NCBI RefSeq assembly: GCF_031326345.1
Contig: NZ_CP133671.1
Coordinates: 868,001 to 932,000 of the forward strand
DNA length: 64,000 nt
Source: Aureispira sp. CCB-E
Lineage (GTDB): Bacteria > Bacteroidota > Bacteroidia > Chitinophagales > Saprospiraceae
Reading direction: 5' to 3'
The translations under genes and the position numbers were made by a program. Below are positions 9,606 through 21,100 of this stretch, one piece after another; the stretch's first letter is position 1; each line of letters starts with the position of its first letter. The notes beneath the pieces are model-generated. The model was given only the letters and a program-made list of their open reading frames with translations. It did no database searches and was not told where the DNA came from.

Positions 9606-11114
9606 ATGAAGAAAATATTTTTATTTGGACTGCTTGGTATGTTGGTAGCAATGTCTTCTTGTAAAAAAGAAGAACGTTCAAACACAACAGGGTGGGTATA
9701 CAACTCTCCAGAATGGGGTGGTTTTGAAAAACCCATTGACTATCAAGGGCAGGAAACAGGTCCAAACCTCGTTTTTATTGAAGGTGGTACCTTCAATATG
9801 GGACAAACAGAAGAAGATGTGATGAAGGATTATCGTGGTATTCCTCGTCGTGTAACGGTATCTTCTTTTTATATGGACGAAACAGAAGTTTCTAATATTG
9901 CTTACTTAGAATACTTATATTGGTTACAACGAGTGCATTCTTCAATGCCTCAATTACATAGAAAAGCATTGCCAGATACATTGGTATGGTTAGAAGAATT
10001 GTCTTATAACGAACCTTATGTTGAAACATATTTGCGCCACCCTGCTTATATGGATTATCCTTTGGTAGGGGTTACTTGGTTGCAAGCACAAGAATATTGT
10101 AAATGGAGAACAGACCGTGTCAACGAAATGATTCTTATCAGAGATGGTAAAATTGCTGGAGACATGGAAGGTCAACAAGGAGCTAACAATTTTGTGACAG
10201 AATCTTACTTAGCAGGTGTTTATGAAGCTGATCCAGGAGACAAGCCAATGGTAAGTCCTTCTACTGGTGAAGAAAGAAGCGTAAGATTTGAAGATGGTAT
10301 TATTCTACCCGACTACCGTTTGCCTTCGGAAGCAGAGTGGGAATATGCTGCTTTGGCTTTAGTAGGAAATCAAGCATATGCTAGAGATGAGCGTATCTCT
10401 GACCGTAGAATCTACCCTTGGGATGGAACTACAGTACGTTATCCTCAACATGGTAGATACCAAGGGATGATTGTGGCTAACTTTAAGCGTGGACGTGGTG
10501 ATTACATGGGTATGGCTGGTGCCTTGAATGATAATGCATCAATCACAGCTCCTGTTCGTTCTTATGTGCCAAACGATTATGGTCTATACAATATGGCTGG
10601 TAACGTAAACGAATGGGTACAAGATGTTTACCGTCCAATGACTAGTACTACTTTAAGAGATGTTGAAACGCAAGATTTGAATCCTTATCGTGGTAATGTA
10701 TTTATGGAAATAGAGTTAGATGCAGATGGCAAGCCTCAATTGGATGATGATTCTATTGCTCCTGGGCGTTTGAAATACAAAGAATTGGATGCAGATGAAA
10801 TTGCAAATAGAAGAAACTTCCAATTCTCTAATGTAATCAATCACTTGGATGGTGATGCTCAGTCTGAAGCAACATATGAGTACGGAAAACACAGTTTAGT
10901 TTCTGACAAAGCACGTGTTTATAAAGGTGGTGCTTGGAACGACAGAGCTTACTGGATGTCTCCTGGTACTAGACGTTTCTTAGAAGAAGATAAATCTTCT
11001 GCTTATTTAGGTTTCCGTTGTGCGATGACTCGTACAGGTTCTCCAAAAGGTAATGGAATGCCAGGTGGTAACCAGTTTAAAACTACAAAACGCAAAACTA
11101 AGAGAAGATACTAG
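9606..11114 (+). CDS. gldJ: Gliding motility lipoprotein GldJ-like (SUMF1/FGE-sulfatase fold)
   Basis: This 502-residue protein starts with a lipoprotein signal ending in AMSSC (Cys19). The body is a formylglycine-generating-enzyme-type (SUMF1) domain: EGGTFNMGQTEED near residue 60, METEV-like DETEVSN near 95, LPSEAEWEYAA near 240, YNMAGNVNEWVQDVY near 330, GGAWNDRAYWMSPGTRR and YLGFRCAM near the end. In GldJ this fold is structural, not enzymatic: GldJ/GldK-type lipoproteins build the periplasmic ring of the type IX secretion and gliding machine. The tail is basic (KTTKRKTKRRY). The position beside porU and a porP/sprF-like gene supports gldJ over gldK. It ends with a strong terminator at 11148. 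Confidence 0.85.
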   Translation: MKKIFLFGLLGMLVAMSSCKKEERSNTTGWVYNSPEWGGFEKPIDYQGQETGPNLVFIEGGTFNMGQTEEDVMKDYRGIPRRVTVSSFYMDETEVSNIAYLEYLYWLQRVHSSMPQLHRKALPDTLVWLEELSYNEPYVETYLRHPAYMDYPLVGVTWLQAQEYCKWRTDRVNEMILIRDGKIAGDMEGQQGANNFVTESYLAGVYEADPGDKPMVSPSTGEERSVRFEDGIILPDYRLPSEAEWEYAALALVGNQAYARDERISDRRIYPWDGTTVRYPQHGRYQGMIVANFKRGRGDYMGMAGALNDNASITAPVRSYVPNDYGLYNMAGNVNEWVQDVYRPMTSTTLRDVETQDLNPYRGNVFMEIELDADGKPQLDDDSIAPGRLKYKELDADEIANRRNFQFSNVINHLDGDAQSEATYEYGKHSLVSDKARVYKGGAWNDRAYWMSPGTRRFLEEDKSSAYLGFRCAMTRTGSPKGNGMPGGNQFKTTKRKTKRRY

Positions 11115-11450
11115 AATTAATATAAGCTAAATTTTTTAGTGACTTGAAGCCGCCTCAATTTAATTGAGGCGGCTTTTTGTTTTTATTAATTGCGTTTTAT
11201 AACTATTTTATAATTATTATCGCTTTAGTAGGGGGAATTATTAGGAAGTTTCTTATGGGCTCAATGATAATAAAATTCGTACCCCAAACACCAAAAAAAA
11301 GCAAGGCTGCATCTTCTAAGTTATAAGCCAATTCAACCAGACCTTATTATATAGACTAGTCGTTGCTCGTCTAGGTTGGATGAGGTCTTAGAAAACCCAA
11401 AGAGTGAAAACTTGATCACCAACTTATTCTTTTATTCCAGTCTTATAATT
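11115..11450. other. Spacer between gldJ and the alpha-2-macroglobulin-like gene
   Basis: Apart from the terminator at 11148-11180, I see no gene or clear promoter in these 336 bases. An in-frame upstream ATG at 11376 would add 25 residues without signal-peptide character, so 11451 is preferred as the start of the next gene. Confidence 0.6.
11148..11180 (+). terminator. Intrinsic terminator after gldJ
   Basis: A 13-bp perfect stem AGCCGCCTCAATT (11148-11160) pairs with AATTGAGGCGGCT (11162-11174) and is followed by TTTTGTTTTTATT. It is the strongest terminator in the window. Confidence 0.95.
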
Positions 11451-14400
11451 ATGAAATCGACAACACAAAAAATAGCTATTTCCTTTTTAATTTTTATGAT
11501 GTTGGGCATTGGCTTAGCAAGTGCTATTTATAACCAACCCAATATATTATCCAATCATCCATTTCTAAAAAACTTGGTAGAAAAGTTAGCGCTTTATCAA
11601 GAGCAAATGGCAGAGGACAAAGTTTATCTGCAATTTGATAAAACTTTTTATGAACCAGGAGAATCAATTTGGTTTACAGCGTATGTTAGAGATGCTCGTA
11701 CGTTTCAGGCAAGTGATAAAAGTGAAGTAGTGTATGTAGAATTACTGAGTCCTAAAGGAAGTGTAGAACAAACCTTAACGCTGATTGCCCAAGAAGGACA
11801 GGTAGGTGGTGCTTTTGATTTGGCCGCAAGTTTAAAAGGTGGTTTGTATACCATCAAAGCCTATACACAATGGCAGAAGAATACAAACGCTTTTTTTGAA
11901 CGGGATATCACTGTCCAAAAATCTGTATTGCCCAACCTTAATATGAAGCTTAATTTTGATAAAAAAGCATACGGTGTAGGAGCTGCTGTAATCGCAACGT
12001 TAGATTTGAATACGCTAACAAAGAAAGCATTGGTAGGACATGCCTTTGATTATGTTGTTAATTTGGAAGGCAAAAGAATAAAAGCAGGAAAAGGAAAGAC
12101 CAATAATGTAGGTCGTGCTTACCTCAAATTTAATTTGCCTCAAAAACTGGCTACCAATGACGGTTTGTTGAATGTAATGATTCAATACAAAGGTCAAACT
12201 GAGTCCATAGCTAGAAGCATTCCTATTGTGCTGGGGAATATTGATTTAGCATTTTATCCAGAAGGGGGGGATTTAATCACAGGTATGAATTGTGGAGTTG
12301 GCTTTAAAGCACTTGATGAGTTTGGTAAACCTGCAGATGTAGAAGGACATATTGTTGATCAAGAAGGAAGAATCGTCACAACATTTGATAGTTACCATCA
12401 AGGAATGGGACAGTTTGAGATGACGGCACAAAAAGGACAACAGTATACTGCCAAAATTACAAGCCCTGCTTTTATAACAAAAGAGTATCCTCTTCCCGTT
12501 GCCTTAGACGAAGGCTATGCTTTAAAAGCCGTGACGTCTGACCCAAAACATATCAATTTAGGGGTAATCAGTTCTAAAGAAGAAGAACTCTATGTTGTGG
12601 TTCAAAGTCGCCATGAGGTTCAGTATTCTAAAGTAGTTGCTGCCCAAAAAGGCTTGAACACACTTTCTATTCCAACAACTAATTTTCCTGTAGGAATTGC
12701 CCAAGTTACCTTGTTTAGTAGTGACAAAATAGCTAGAGCAGAGCGATTGATTTTTGTGAATCCTAATAAACAATTGAATGTAGAAGTTATTACCAACAAA
12801 GAGAAATACCTTCCGAGAGAAAAAGTAGAAATGAGCCTAAAGGTAACTAATGAATTGGGACAACCTGTATCTGGAGACTTTTCCTTGGCAGTAGTAGATG
12901 ATAAGTTGTTGACTTTTGCTGATGATAAACAAGGGCATTTGTTGTCTTATATGTTGTTGGAGTCGGATTTAAAGGGCGAGGTTGTTGAACCTAATTTTTA
13001 TTTTGATGACGAAAAAGATGCAACGCGTTTAAAGCCTAATATTGATCGAAAAAAAGCATTAGACCACTTAATGATGACACAAGGGTGGAGAAAATTTGCT
13101 TGGAAAGAAATTATAGCAGAAAGTTATCAAGCACCAACTCAAACTGGTGAATTAGCTAGAATAGGGGGGACTGTGTTAAATGAAAAGAGAGAGCCAGTGT
13201 CTGGCATAGCTGTCGAGTTAATGGGAAAAGATGTGGTAGCAGTAACCGATCAAAATGGTCGATTTTCTATCAACAATTGGAAGTTGTTTGAATCGGTTAA
13301 TCTTCAGACAAAGTCTGATATTTATTATCCTGTATTGACAAGCGTTTTGGATTATAATAATGACCTCACTCTACAAGTATACAAAAAAAGAGTTATTACT
13401 GGAGTTGTTAAAAATAGTGATAATAAGGTAATTGCAAATGCGGAAGTGCGGGCTTCGGGAATAACAGCAACCAAAACGAATGGAAAGGGCGTCTTTTCTT
13501 TAACCATCCCTAACAATATAACAGCTTTGCAAGTATATGGAGCTGGTTATCGTGCTGAAAATATTATTCTAAAAGAAGGAGAGAATGTTGTTAATGTAAT
13601 GTTGGATGAAGCTTTAATTGTTGCGACTAGGGCTACGGCTGTTAATAGAGGTGGTGTGGTGAGAGTATTTGATGCTCCTGAAGCGGTAGAGGAATTTGAA
13701 GAAGTTGTTATGTTTGATGGAGTAGCAGAGCCTTTGCCAGAGCCAGAACCTGCCCCAATGGATGATGTTGCATTGATAGATGAAGATGTAGAAGGGCTTA
13801 TAATAGGGGAGTTGGTACTTGATAAAGAAGATTTGGTATTAGAGGATTTGGAAATGAAAAAAAATGAATTGGAAGGATATTGGGCACCTCAAATTACAGG
13901 GACACGTTATCAGCGTGTTCGAGAGTTTCCAGTAGTGACGTATGAAAAAGAATCAGTTTCTACAGTGCGGACAGATTTTCGATCAACGGTATATTGGAAC
14001 CCCAGTGTTAGAGTGGGAGCCGATGGCAAAGCACAGATAACTTTTTATAACAATGATGCCATTACGCAGTTTAGAGTGACAATCGAAGGGTTTGGAGATA
14101 ACGGAGGACTTGGTCGTACGAGTTATACATACTTCACACAACTACCATTTGAAATGTTGACAAAAGTACCTAAAGAGGTGTTGACTGGAGATCAAATTAC
14201 CATTCCATTAACGTTAACAAACAACAGATCAATAGCGCTTAAAGGAAATTTGAGCATCACACTGCCTACTCATATTCAACTGCTAGAAAAAGCTCCTACG
14301 ACTATTCATGTAACAGCAGAAGGAAGCAAAAAAATAGCTTTAAAGTGTTTGGTTTTAGACAAAGTTGCAGAAGGAGATTTGTTGCTTGGATTTGAAGCAG

Positions 14401-16013
14401 AAGGTTTAAAAGATCAATTATTGACGACAATTAATGCTCGACCAAGAGGCTTTCCTGTGCATGAGGTAGTTACAGGTGACAAAATGCGCCAAGAGTTTTC
14501 GTTGACAATTCAGGAACAATTAGAAGGTTCTCTAGTTGCCAAATTGCAAGCATATCCCAATACTTTGGATGAAGTTATGAAAGGAATGGAAAATATGTTG
14601 AGAATGCCCCATGGTTGTTTTGAGCAGACTTCTAGCTCTAATTATCCGAATTTATTAGTATTGGATTATTTACGAGAAACAGGAATGTCTTTGCCTCAAA
14701 TAGAAAAACAAGCGATGGAGTATCTTGATGCAGGATACAAGCGTTTGGTAGGTTATGAGTCGCCTTCAGGAGGTTTTGATTGGTGGGGAAGAGACCCTGG
14801 GCATGAAGCTTTATCGGCATATGGTTTGATGGAGTTTGTTGACATGAAACGAGTTTACGATGTTGACAAAGAATTGATTGATCGAACCGCAAAATGGCTG
14901 TTGAGCAGAAAGGATGGAAAAGGGAGCTGGAACAAAAATCAACAGGCACTACATAGTTGGGCGGTAGCTGAAGTTACCGATGCGTATATTGTTTGGGCAG
15001 TAGCAGAAGCAGGATATTCTGATAAAATAACCAAAGAACTGGACAAATCGTATAAGGATGCTGTGAAAAGTGAGGATCCTTACATGATGGCTTTGGTGGC
15101 AAATGCTTTATTTAAGGCAAAGGATAAGCGAGCAACAACGCTTGTAAAAGAACTCGCCAAGTTGCAGCAGAAAGATGGTCGTTTTGTCGGCTTAACTAGT
15201 TCAGTAACCAATTCAACAGGACAGTCTTTGATGATCGAAACGTCTAGCCTAGCGGTTTTAGCAATGTTGCAAGCTCAGGGGTATGACAAGGCTGTACAAG
15301 AGGCTATAAAAGCAATTCAGAGTGGAAAAAATTACTATGGATATGGTTCTACCCAAGGGACAGTTTTGGCATTAAAAGCAATGTTAGAGTATGCCAAAAA
15401 TAGTAAGAAAGCCGCCGAACCAGGAGAACTTGTTGTGTCTATAGATGGGCAACAAGTAGCTACAGTTGCTTACACGGAGGACCAAAGTGAGGTTTTGATT
15501 CCTAATCTAGGTGAATTCTTAAAAGATGGAAAGCAAAATATTGTTGTTGAATACAAAGGAACTAAAGTAGCAATGCCTTGGGATTTAGAAGTTACTTACA
15601 CAACTCGTTTGCCTCAAAATTCTCCCAATTGTCCATTGTCCTTGCATACTACATTGCCTAAAAACGAGGTTAAAATGGGAGAAACCATTCGGTTAACAAC
15701 AACATTGTCTAATACTAGTGCTAAAGGGCAACCAATGGCGATGGCGATGGTTGGGATTCCTGCTGGTTTGAGTTTACAGCCTTGGCAGTTAAAAGAATTA
15801 CAAGAAAAGAAGATCGTCGATTATTATGAATTATTTGATGGATATGCTGTCTTTCATTACGAACAATTAGAGCCCAATCAAACCAAAACGATACAGCTTG
15901 ATTTGAAAGCAGATGTCCCAGGAACTTATGAAGCCCCTGCTTCTTCGGCATTTTTGTACTACACTAATGAGGATAAGGTTTGGGCGAAGCCCAAGCGGAT
16001 GATTATCCAATAA
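11451..16013 (+). CDS. Alpha-2-macroglobulin-like protein with intact thioester motif
   Basis: This 1520-residue protein begins at the ATG at 11451, where a hydrophobic signal sequence starts. An MG2-type segment follows (VYLQFDKTFYEPGESIWFTAYV near residue 50). Two carboxypeptidase-regulatory-like beta domains sit near residues 560-720. Then comes an acidic, Pro/Glu-rich linker (about 735-805), and the core alpha-2-macroglobulin region (VRVGADGKAQITFYNNDAITQFR near 855). The thioester motif Cys1056-Phe-Glu-Gln1059 is intact, and an alpha-helical thioester domain and C-terminal receptor-like region follow. Bacterial homologues trap proteases in the periplasm or at the surface and are often paired with penicillin-binding protein 1C; no pbpC is adjacent here. 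It has its own unit, between the gldJ terminator and the parE promoter. Confidence 0.88.
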   Translation: MKSTTQKIAISFLIFMMLGIGLASAIYNQPNILSNHPFLKNLVEKLALYQEQMAEDKVYLQFDKTFYEPGESIWFTAYVRDARTFQASDKSEVVYVELLSPKGSVEQTLTLIAQEGQVGGAFDLAASLKGGLYTIKAYTQWQKNTNAFFERDITVQKSVLPNLNMKLNFDKKAYGVGAAVIATLDLNTLTKKALVGHAFDYVVNLEGKRIKAGKGKTNNVGRAYLKFNLPQKLATNDGLLNVMIQYKGQTESIARSIPIVLGNIDLAFYPEGGDLITGMNCGVGFKALDEFGKPADVEGHIVDQEGRIVTTFDSYHQGMGQFEMTAQKGQQYTAKITSPAFITKEYPLPVALDEGYALKAVTSDPKHINLGVISSKEEELYVVVQSRHEVQYSKVVAAQKGLNTLSIPTTNFPVGIAQVTLFSSDKIARAERLIFVNPNKQLNVEVITNKEKYLPREKVEMSLKVTNELGQPVSGDFSLAVVDDKLLTFADDKQGHLLSYMLLESDLKGEVVEPNFYFDDEKDATRLKPNIDRKKALDHLMMTQGWRKFAWKEIIAESYQAPTQTGELARIGGTVLNEKREPVSGIAVELMGKDVVAVTDQNGRFSINNWKLFESVNLQTKSDIYYPVLTSVLDYNNDLTLQVYKKRVITGVVKNSDNKVIANAEVRASGITATKTNGKGVFSLTIPNNITALQVYGAGYRAENIILKEGENVVNVMLDEALIVATRATAVNRGGVVRVFDAPEAVEEFEEVVMFDGVAEPLPEPEPAPMDDVALIDEDVEGLIIGELVLDKEDLVLEDLEMKKNELEGYWAPQITGTRYQRVREFPVVTYEKESVSTVRTDFRSTVYWNPSVRVGADGKAQITFYNNDAITQFRVTIEGFGDNGGLGRTSYTYFTQLPFEMLTKVPKEVLTGDQITIPLTLTNNRSIALKGNLSITLPTHIQLLEKAPTTIHVTAEGSKKIALKCLVLDKVAEGDLLLGFEAEGLKDQLLTTINARPRGFPVHEVVTGDKMRQEFSLTIQEQLEGSLVAKLQAYPNTLDEVMKGMENMLRMPHGCFEQTSSSNYPNLLVLDYLRETGMSLPQIEKQAMEYLDAGYKRLVGYESPSGGFDWWGRDPGHEALSAYGLMEFVDMKRVYDVDKELIDRTAKWLLSRKDGKGSWNKNQQALHSWAVAEVTDAYIVWAVAEAGYSDKITKELDKSYKDAVKSEDPYMMALVANALFKAKDKRATTLVKELAKLQQKDGRFVGLTSSVTNSTGQSLMIETSSLAVLAMLQAQGYDKAVQEAIKAIQSGKNYYGYGSTQGTVLALKAMLEYAKNSKKAAEPGELVVSIDGQQVATVAYTEDQSEVLIPNLGEFLKDGKQNIVVEYKGTKVAMPWDLEVTYTTRLPQNSPNCPLSLHTTLPKNEVKMGETIRLTTTLSNTSAKGQPMAMAMVGIPAGLSLQPWQLKELQEKKIVDYYELFDGYAVFHYEQLEPNQTKTIQLDLKADVPGTYEAPASSAFLYYTNEDKVWAKPKRMIIQ

Positions 16014-16068
16014 AGCGATAAAAAAACTTCAATTTCAACATCTTGTTTAGAATTTATTTTTGAAACAA

Positions 16069-16100
16069 TTTGTTTTTTATTCCTAGAATTAGTATATTTG
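16069..16100 (+). promoter_or_regulatory. Bacteroidota-type promoter for parE
   Basis: TTTG at 16069-16072, a 20-nt spacer and TATATTTG at 16093-16100 match the TTTG/TAnnTTTG consensus. It lies 70 bp upstream of the parE start. Confidence 0.65.
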
Positions 16101-16169
16101 TAGTAAAGCTTGAAATTTTTTAGAATTTCAGGCTTTTCTTTTGAAAAGAACAAGCATTAAATAACACAA

Positions 16170-18020
16170 ATGGCAACAGCAAAATATACAGAAGATAATA
16201 TACGATCTTTAGATTGGAAAGAGCATATTCGTTTACGTCCAGGTATGTACATCGGAAAGCTGGGCAACGGAACAGCTCCTGACGATGGAATCTATATTTT
16301 ATTCAAAGAGGTAATTGATAACTCTATTGATGAATATATGATGGGGGCTGGCAAGAAAATTGAAATCAAGCTGACAGATGATGGCATGATGACTCTAAGA
16401 GACTATGGTCGTGGTATTCCTTTGGGTAAAGTTGTTGATTGTGTTTCAAAAATTAACACTGGAGGAAAGTATGATTCCAATGCTTTTCAAAAAGCAGTAG
16501 GACTGAATGGGGTTGGTACAAAGGCTGTTAATGCATTGTCTACTTATTTCAAAGTTTGCTCTTATCGTGATGGAAAAATGAAAACAGCCATTTTTGAGCA
16601 AGGAGTATTGAAAGAAGATAAAAAGCTTGTTAAAACGGAAGAACCTAATGGAACATACATCGAATTCCGTCCAGACAATTCCATTTTTAAGAACTATAAA
16701 TTCAATCGACAATATATTGAAGATCGTATTTGGGATTATGCTTACCTAAATGCAGGCTTGCGATTGACGTTCAACAGCAAATCATTTGTTTCTAAAAATG
16801 GTCTGTTGGATTTATTGACCAAACGTGTCGATATTGAAAAAATTCGTTATCCTATTATTCATTTAAAAGGAGACGATATAGAAATTGCCATGACACATGG
16901 ACAACATTATGGAGAACAATATAATTCTTTTGTTAATGGTCAAAATACGACTCAAGGAGGAACGCACCTAAATGCGTTTCGTGCAGCGCTGGTAAAAACT
17001 GTTCGTGATTTTTATGGTAAAAATTATGATGCAGCAGATATTCGGAGTGCGATTGTTGCAGCAATTAGTGTGCGTGTTCAAGAACCTATTTTTGAGTCAC
17101 AAACTAAAACAAAATTAGGTTCCATTAATGTAGGTCCTCAAGGTCCTAGTTTGAATGTCTTTGTAGGGGATTTTATCAAAGAAAAGCTAGATAACTTTTT
17201 GCACAAAAACCCAGAAGTTGCAACTGCCTTACAGAAGCGTATTGTTCAGTCTGAACGAGAGCGCAAAGAAATTGCAGGAATCAAAAAGTTGGCAAATACT
17301 AGAGCTAAGAAAGCGAATTTGCACAATAAAAAACTTAGAGATTGCCGTTTGCATTACAATACAAATAAAGAAGGGGCAAACGAAACGATGTTGTTTATTA
17401 CAGAGGGAGACTCAGCAAGTGGATCGATTACCAAAGCTAGAGATGTAAAAACTCAGGCTGTTTTTAGTTTGCGTGGAAAACCTTTGAATTGTTATAATCT
17501 TACTAAGAAAGTGGTTTATGAAAACGAAGAATTTAATTTGCTGCAACATGCTTTGAACATTGAAGATGGCTTGGATGATTTGAGATACAACAAAGTAATT
17601 ATTGCTACCGATGCCGACGTTGATGGTATGCATATTCGTCTATTGTTATTGACCTTCTTTTTGCAATTTTTCCCAGAGTTAGTGATTCGTGGACATTTGT
17701 ATATCCTAGAGACGCCTCTCTTTCGAGTAAGAAATAAAAAGAAAACATTCTATTGTTATAGCGAAGAAGAAAAGCAGGAGGCAATGAATAAGTTAGGAAA
17801 AACAGCTGAGGTGACTCGATTTAAAGGTCTAGGAGAGATTTCACCAAGCGAATTCGGACAATTTATTGGCGAAGATATTCATTTAGAGCCTGTACAAATG
17901 AGCCCATCTGCCGATATTGATAAACTATTGTCTTATTATATGGGCAAAAATACTGCCGATCGCCAACAAAATATTATACAAAATTTACGTATTGAACAAG
18001 ATGTCGTAACCGTAGATTAG
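16170..18020 (+). CDS. parE: DNA topoisomerase IV subunit B
   Basis: This 616-residue type IIA topoisomerase ATPase subunit has a GHKL ATP-binding region at the N-terminus ([15 protein letters not shown] at about residue 18, [10 protein letters not shown] near 48, GRGIPLG near 80, [13 protein letters not shown] near 108). The TOPRIM domain follows (EGDSASGS near 413, [13 protein letters not shown] near 485), then [10 protein letters not shown] near 551. The [12 protein letters not shown] start and short length match ParE rather than GyrB in this phylum. The enzyme decatenates and relaxes DNA together with ParC. parC does not follow, although the two are often neighbours. The gene has its own promoter and shares a bidirectional terminator with the convergent gene downstream. 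Confidence 0.9.
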   Translation: MATAKYTEDNIRSLDWKEHIRLRPGMYIGKLGNGTAPDDGIYILFKEVIDNSIDEYMMGAGKKIEIKLTDDGMMTLRDYGRGIPLGKVVDCVSKINTGGKYDSNAFQKAVGLNGVGTKAVNALSTYFKVCSYRDGKMKTAIFEQGVLKEDKKLVKTEEPNGTYIEFRPDNSIFKNYKFNRQYIEDRIWDYAYLNAGLRLTFNSKSFVSKNGLLDLLTKRVDIEKIRYPIIHLKGDDIEIAMTHGQHYGEQYNSFVNGQNTTQGGTHLNAFRAALVKTVRDFYGKNYDAADIRSAIVAAISVRVQEPIFESQTKTKLGSINVGPQGPSLNVFVGDFIKEKLDNFLHKNPEVATALQKRIVQSERERKEIAGIKKLANTRAKKANLHNKKLRDCRLHYNTNKEGANETMLFITEGDSASGSITKARDVKTQAVFSLRGKPLNCYNLTKKVVYENEEFNLLQHALNIEDGLDDLRYNKVIIATDADVDGMHIRLLLLTFFLQFFPELVIRGHLYILETPLFRVRNKKKTFYCYSEEEKQEAMNKLGKTAEVTRFKGLGEISPSEFGQFIGEDIHLEPVQMSPSADIDKLLSYYMGKNTADRQQNIIQNLRIEQDVVTVD

Positions 18021-18046
18021 TGGAATGTAATTTTTTGTTGTAAATA

Positions 18047-18084
18047 AAAAATCCCCGTATAGCAAGTGCCATACGGGGATTTTT
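18047..18084. terminator. Bidirectional terminator between parE and the BNR-repeat gene
   Basis: Arms AAAAATCCCCGTAT (18047-18060) and ATACGGGGATTTTT (18071-18084) form a 14-bp stem with a 10-nt loop. The A and T tracts at its ends make it work on both strands between convergent genes. Confidence 0.92.
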
Positions 18085-18101
18085 AGCATCAAGATTAATT
18101 C

Positions 18102-21100
18102 TTAATTCTTCACTAGTTTAATCATTTTACCTTCTGTATGGAGAAGATAAATGCCTTTAGGAAGGTCCTGTATAGGTAGGACAAATGTATTCAAACCTTT
18201 GCTAGCTTGAACCTGTCCTTGAAGTAAGTTTTGTCCTAATAGATTGGTAATTCTATAAGGAAGATTGGCAGCAAATTCAGAATGAAATTGCAAAGATACC
18301 TCATTTTTGAATGGATTCGGGAAAACAACAAAGCTGTATACATCAACATCGCAGTTAGCTACTGTGTTTAAGCTATAGTTTTTGGTATCGTTGTTACCAA
18401 TCATAGCTAAACGGTAGAGGTTTTCACCTAAAAGAGGGTTGGGATCATTAAATTGGTATTCTCTTTGGTTGGTTGCTGTTGTCGTGCCAATAGTCGTCCA
18501 TTGTTCATCAATATATTTCTCTATTTCAAATATACCTTTAAACTGATTGTCAGACATTGTCCATTCTAACAAGTTGTTACCACCGCCTTGACAATTTGCT
18601 TTAAAGCTTTCCAATCTTGTTGATAATAGAACGTTAGAAACCAGTCGAATATCATCAATAGCAATATCTGATTGAAAACCATTGCCTGTAATTCCTCTAA
18701 ATCTAAGTTTTACGGTTTGGCCTGTATATGGTGCTAAACTAATGTTTGTTGTTCGCCAAGCATTCCCTTGGTCGCCACTAATGGCTGGCATTATATCTAA
18801 AGTCCAAACACCTCCAATTTGAATATCCAAATGAAGTTCACCAACAGCATTGCCTGTCATGTGGTGTCCAAATACAAAATCATAATTTTGATCTAAAGTC
18901 ATACAAGCTGTTTGAAGAATACCTGTACGACCACTACAACTAGATGCTTCCAAGTAAGCGTAATTTCCTGTTGCAGTACCTGGGTTAAAGTCAACAGAAG
19001 GACCTGTGGCAGTAGAAGGAGTACCTCCTGCATCTACTCGCCAGTCAATATCATCATCCGTACCGTTGGTAAGGTTAGACCATAGTGGATTGGCTAGAGG
19101 GCAAGTTGTTGCTCCACAGTCACTGGTAGTTGCGCAGGCTGCTTCGGCTTCAAAATCGTTATTGAATGAAGAAGCATTGGTTGCACTTGATACTGTAATG
19201 TAGCCATTCTTAGTTTCTAAATCACTTCCCGTAGCATTGCTTGCATTTAACTGTACATTGTAAGTCCCCGCAGCAGTAAAACTTACTTGTGGATTTTGAG
19301 AATTGGCATTGGTACCTCCAACAAAAGTGAATGTAGCTGGCGTAATGGTCCATGTCCAAGAAGTAGGGGTATAAGAAGAATTATCTGTAAAAGTAACAGG
19401 CTCTCCCATACAAACATTGGTAGCAGAGGTTTCAAAGCAAGCCAAAGCAGCAACATTTCCAGGATCTTTAAGATCGCTTTTCCACAATCCTTGTCCGTAT
19501 GTTGCAGCATATAGCATACTTTTACATTGAGCACTGTTGTAGTGAATTTCTAATTCTGTTACCTCAACATTAGGAATGCCTGTTGCGTAAAGTACCCAAT
19601 CTGCTAGTGTGTTGTCTTTGTAATAAACTCCTACATCCATACCAATATACATGGCCTCAACAGGACTTTCAGCATCAATGACAATTGTGTTTAGAGATAT
19701 GTTGGGAAGTGTTCCCGAAACATCTGTCCAACTAACTCCGCTATTGGTTGACTCATAAATATTATTACCTAAAGCGATGAATAAATGAGTAGGATCTGTT
19801 GGGTCAATTTCTATATCTCTAGGTGTTCCACTAGCAGGCAAGTTAGCATCTAAGTCTGTCCATGTAGGAGAGGCAGCGAGTGCGTTGTTGGTACGGTAGA
19901 AGTTGCTACTACCTCCTTTAGAGGCATATAGTACATTGCTATTAGAAGGAGCGATCGCCAAATCGACCATATTAGAAGTATTGGCAAAATTAGAAATCTG
20001 AGTCCATGCTGTCCCTGTACGAACGGCATCGTTGCGCCAGATATCATCATAACCCGCAAACATCCTATTGGCATTATTGGGATCTAATTTATAAGGCGTA
20101 ACCCAACCTCCACCTTCACCAGTAGGGCCAGAGATGCTCGCAAAACTTGTTCCTCCATTGGTAGAGCGTCTGATGTCTCCATAGTACAATGCACCATACA
20201 TATACGTATCATCTGTTGGATCAATGATACATTCCATTCCATCCCCTCCAATTTCGGTTACAAAAGTAGTTCCTTCGTTAATAGCTGTTCCATTATCTTG
20301 ATAACCATTGATTGCTTTATCAAGAGTTTGTTGAGAAACGCCGATTTTATAAATTTGAGCAATAGCAAGACCACTACTAAGATCCGTCCAGTTGGTGCCA
20401 CCATCTACCGTAAGATAGAGCCCTCCATCATTCCCATTATAAAGATTGTTATTATGAGGAGAAAAATCTAAGGCATGTTGGTCGGCATGAACGCCATCAA
20501 CACCACCAGAAGGACCTACCCAATAAGAAACACAATTCATTGTTGCCCCTCCATCAGTAGATTTCCAAATATTAACACCACCCGTATAAATCGTATTAGC
20601 ATCGGTTGGGTCAGCAGCAATGACCAAGTCATACCAAGCCTGACTACCCGTACCAGAACCATTAATCGCATAATCTAATACATTAGGAGTGGTAGTTCGA
20701 GTTGTGAAAGAGGTACCACTATTGGTAGAACGATAAATACCCACTAAGCCATTCCCCGCTCCTCCTATGAGGTATACCCAGTCTGGTTGATTGGGCGAAA
20801 CAGCTAAAGCAATTCGTTGCACTCCACCAGGAACGCCATTGGTAATTCGAGTCCAAGTGACACCACCATCCGTAGATTTGTGAAATCTTGTTCCTGAAGC
20901 GTAGGCAATGTTGGAGTTGGTAGGATGATAGGCAATATCTTTAGGGGTATGCCCTAAAGAAGCAGACGAAGTCCAAGTAGCGCCAGCATCTGTTGTTCTA
21001 TAAATGCGTTGATTGGAACTAGCCGCAATCATAATATTGGGGTTCGTTGGGTCCATCAACAATTCATTGATCGTTCTATTACCCATTCCTGTATTGCGAG

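Noticed and set aside
16170-18020. Gyrase subunit B instead of topoisomerase IV subunit B
   Set aside because: The [15 protein letters not shown] start and the short length fit ParE of this phylum better; a GyrB would normally open with the RKRPAMYIG pattern.
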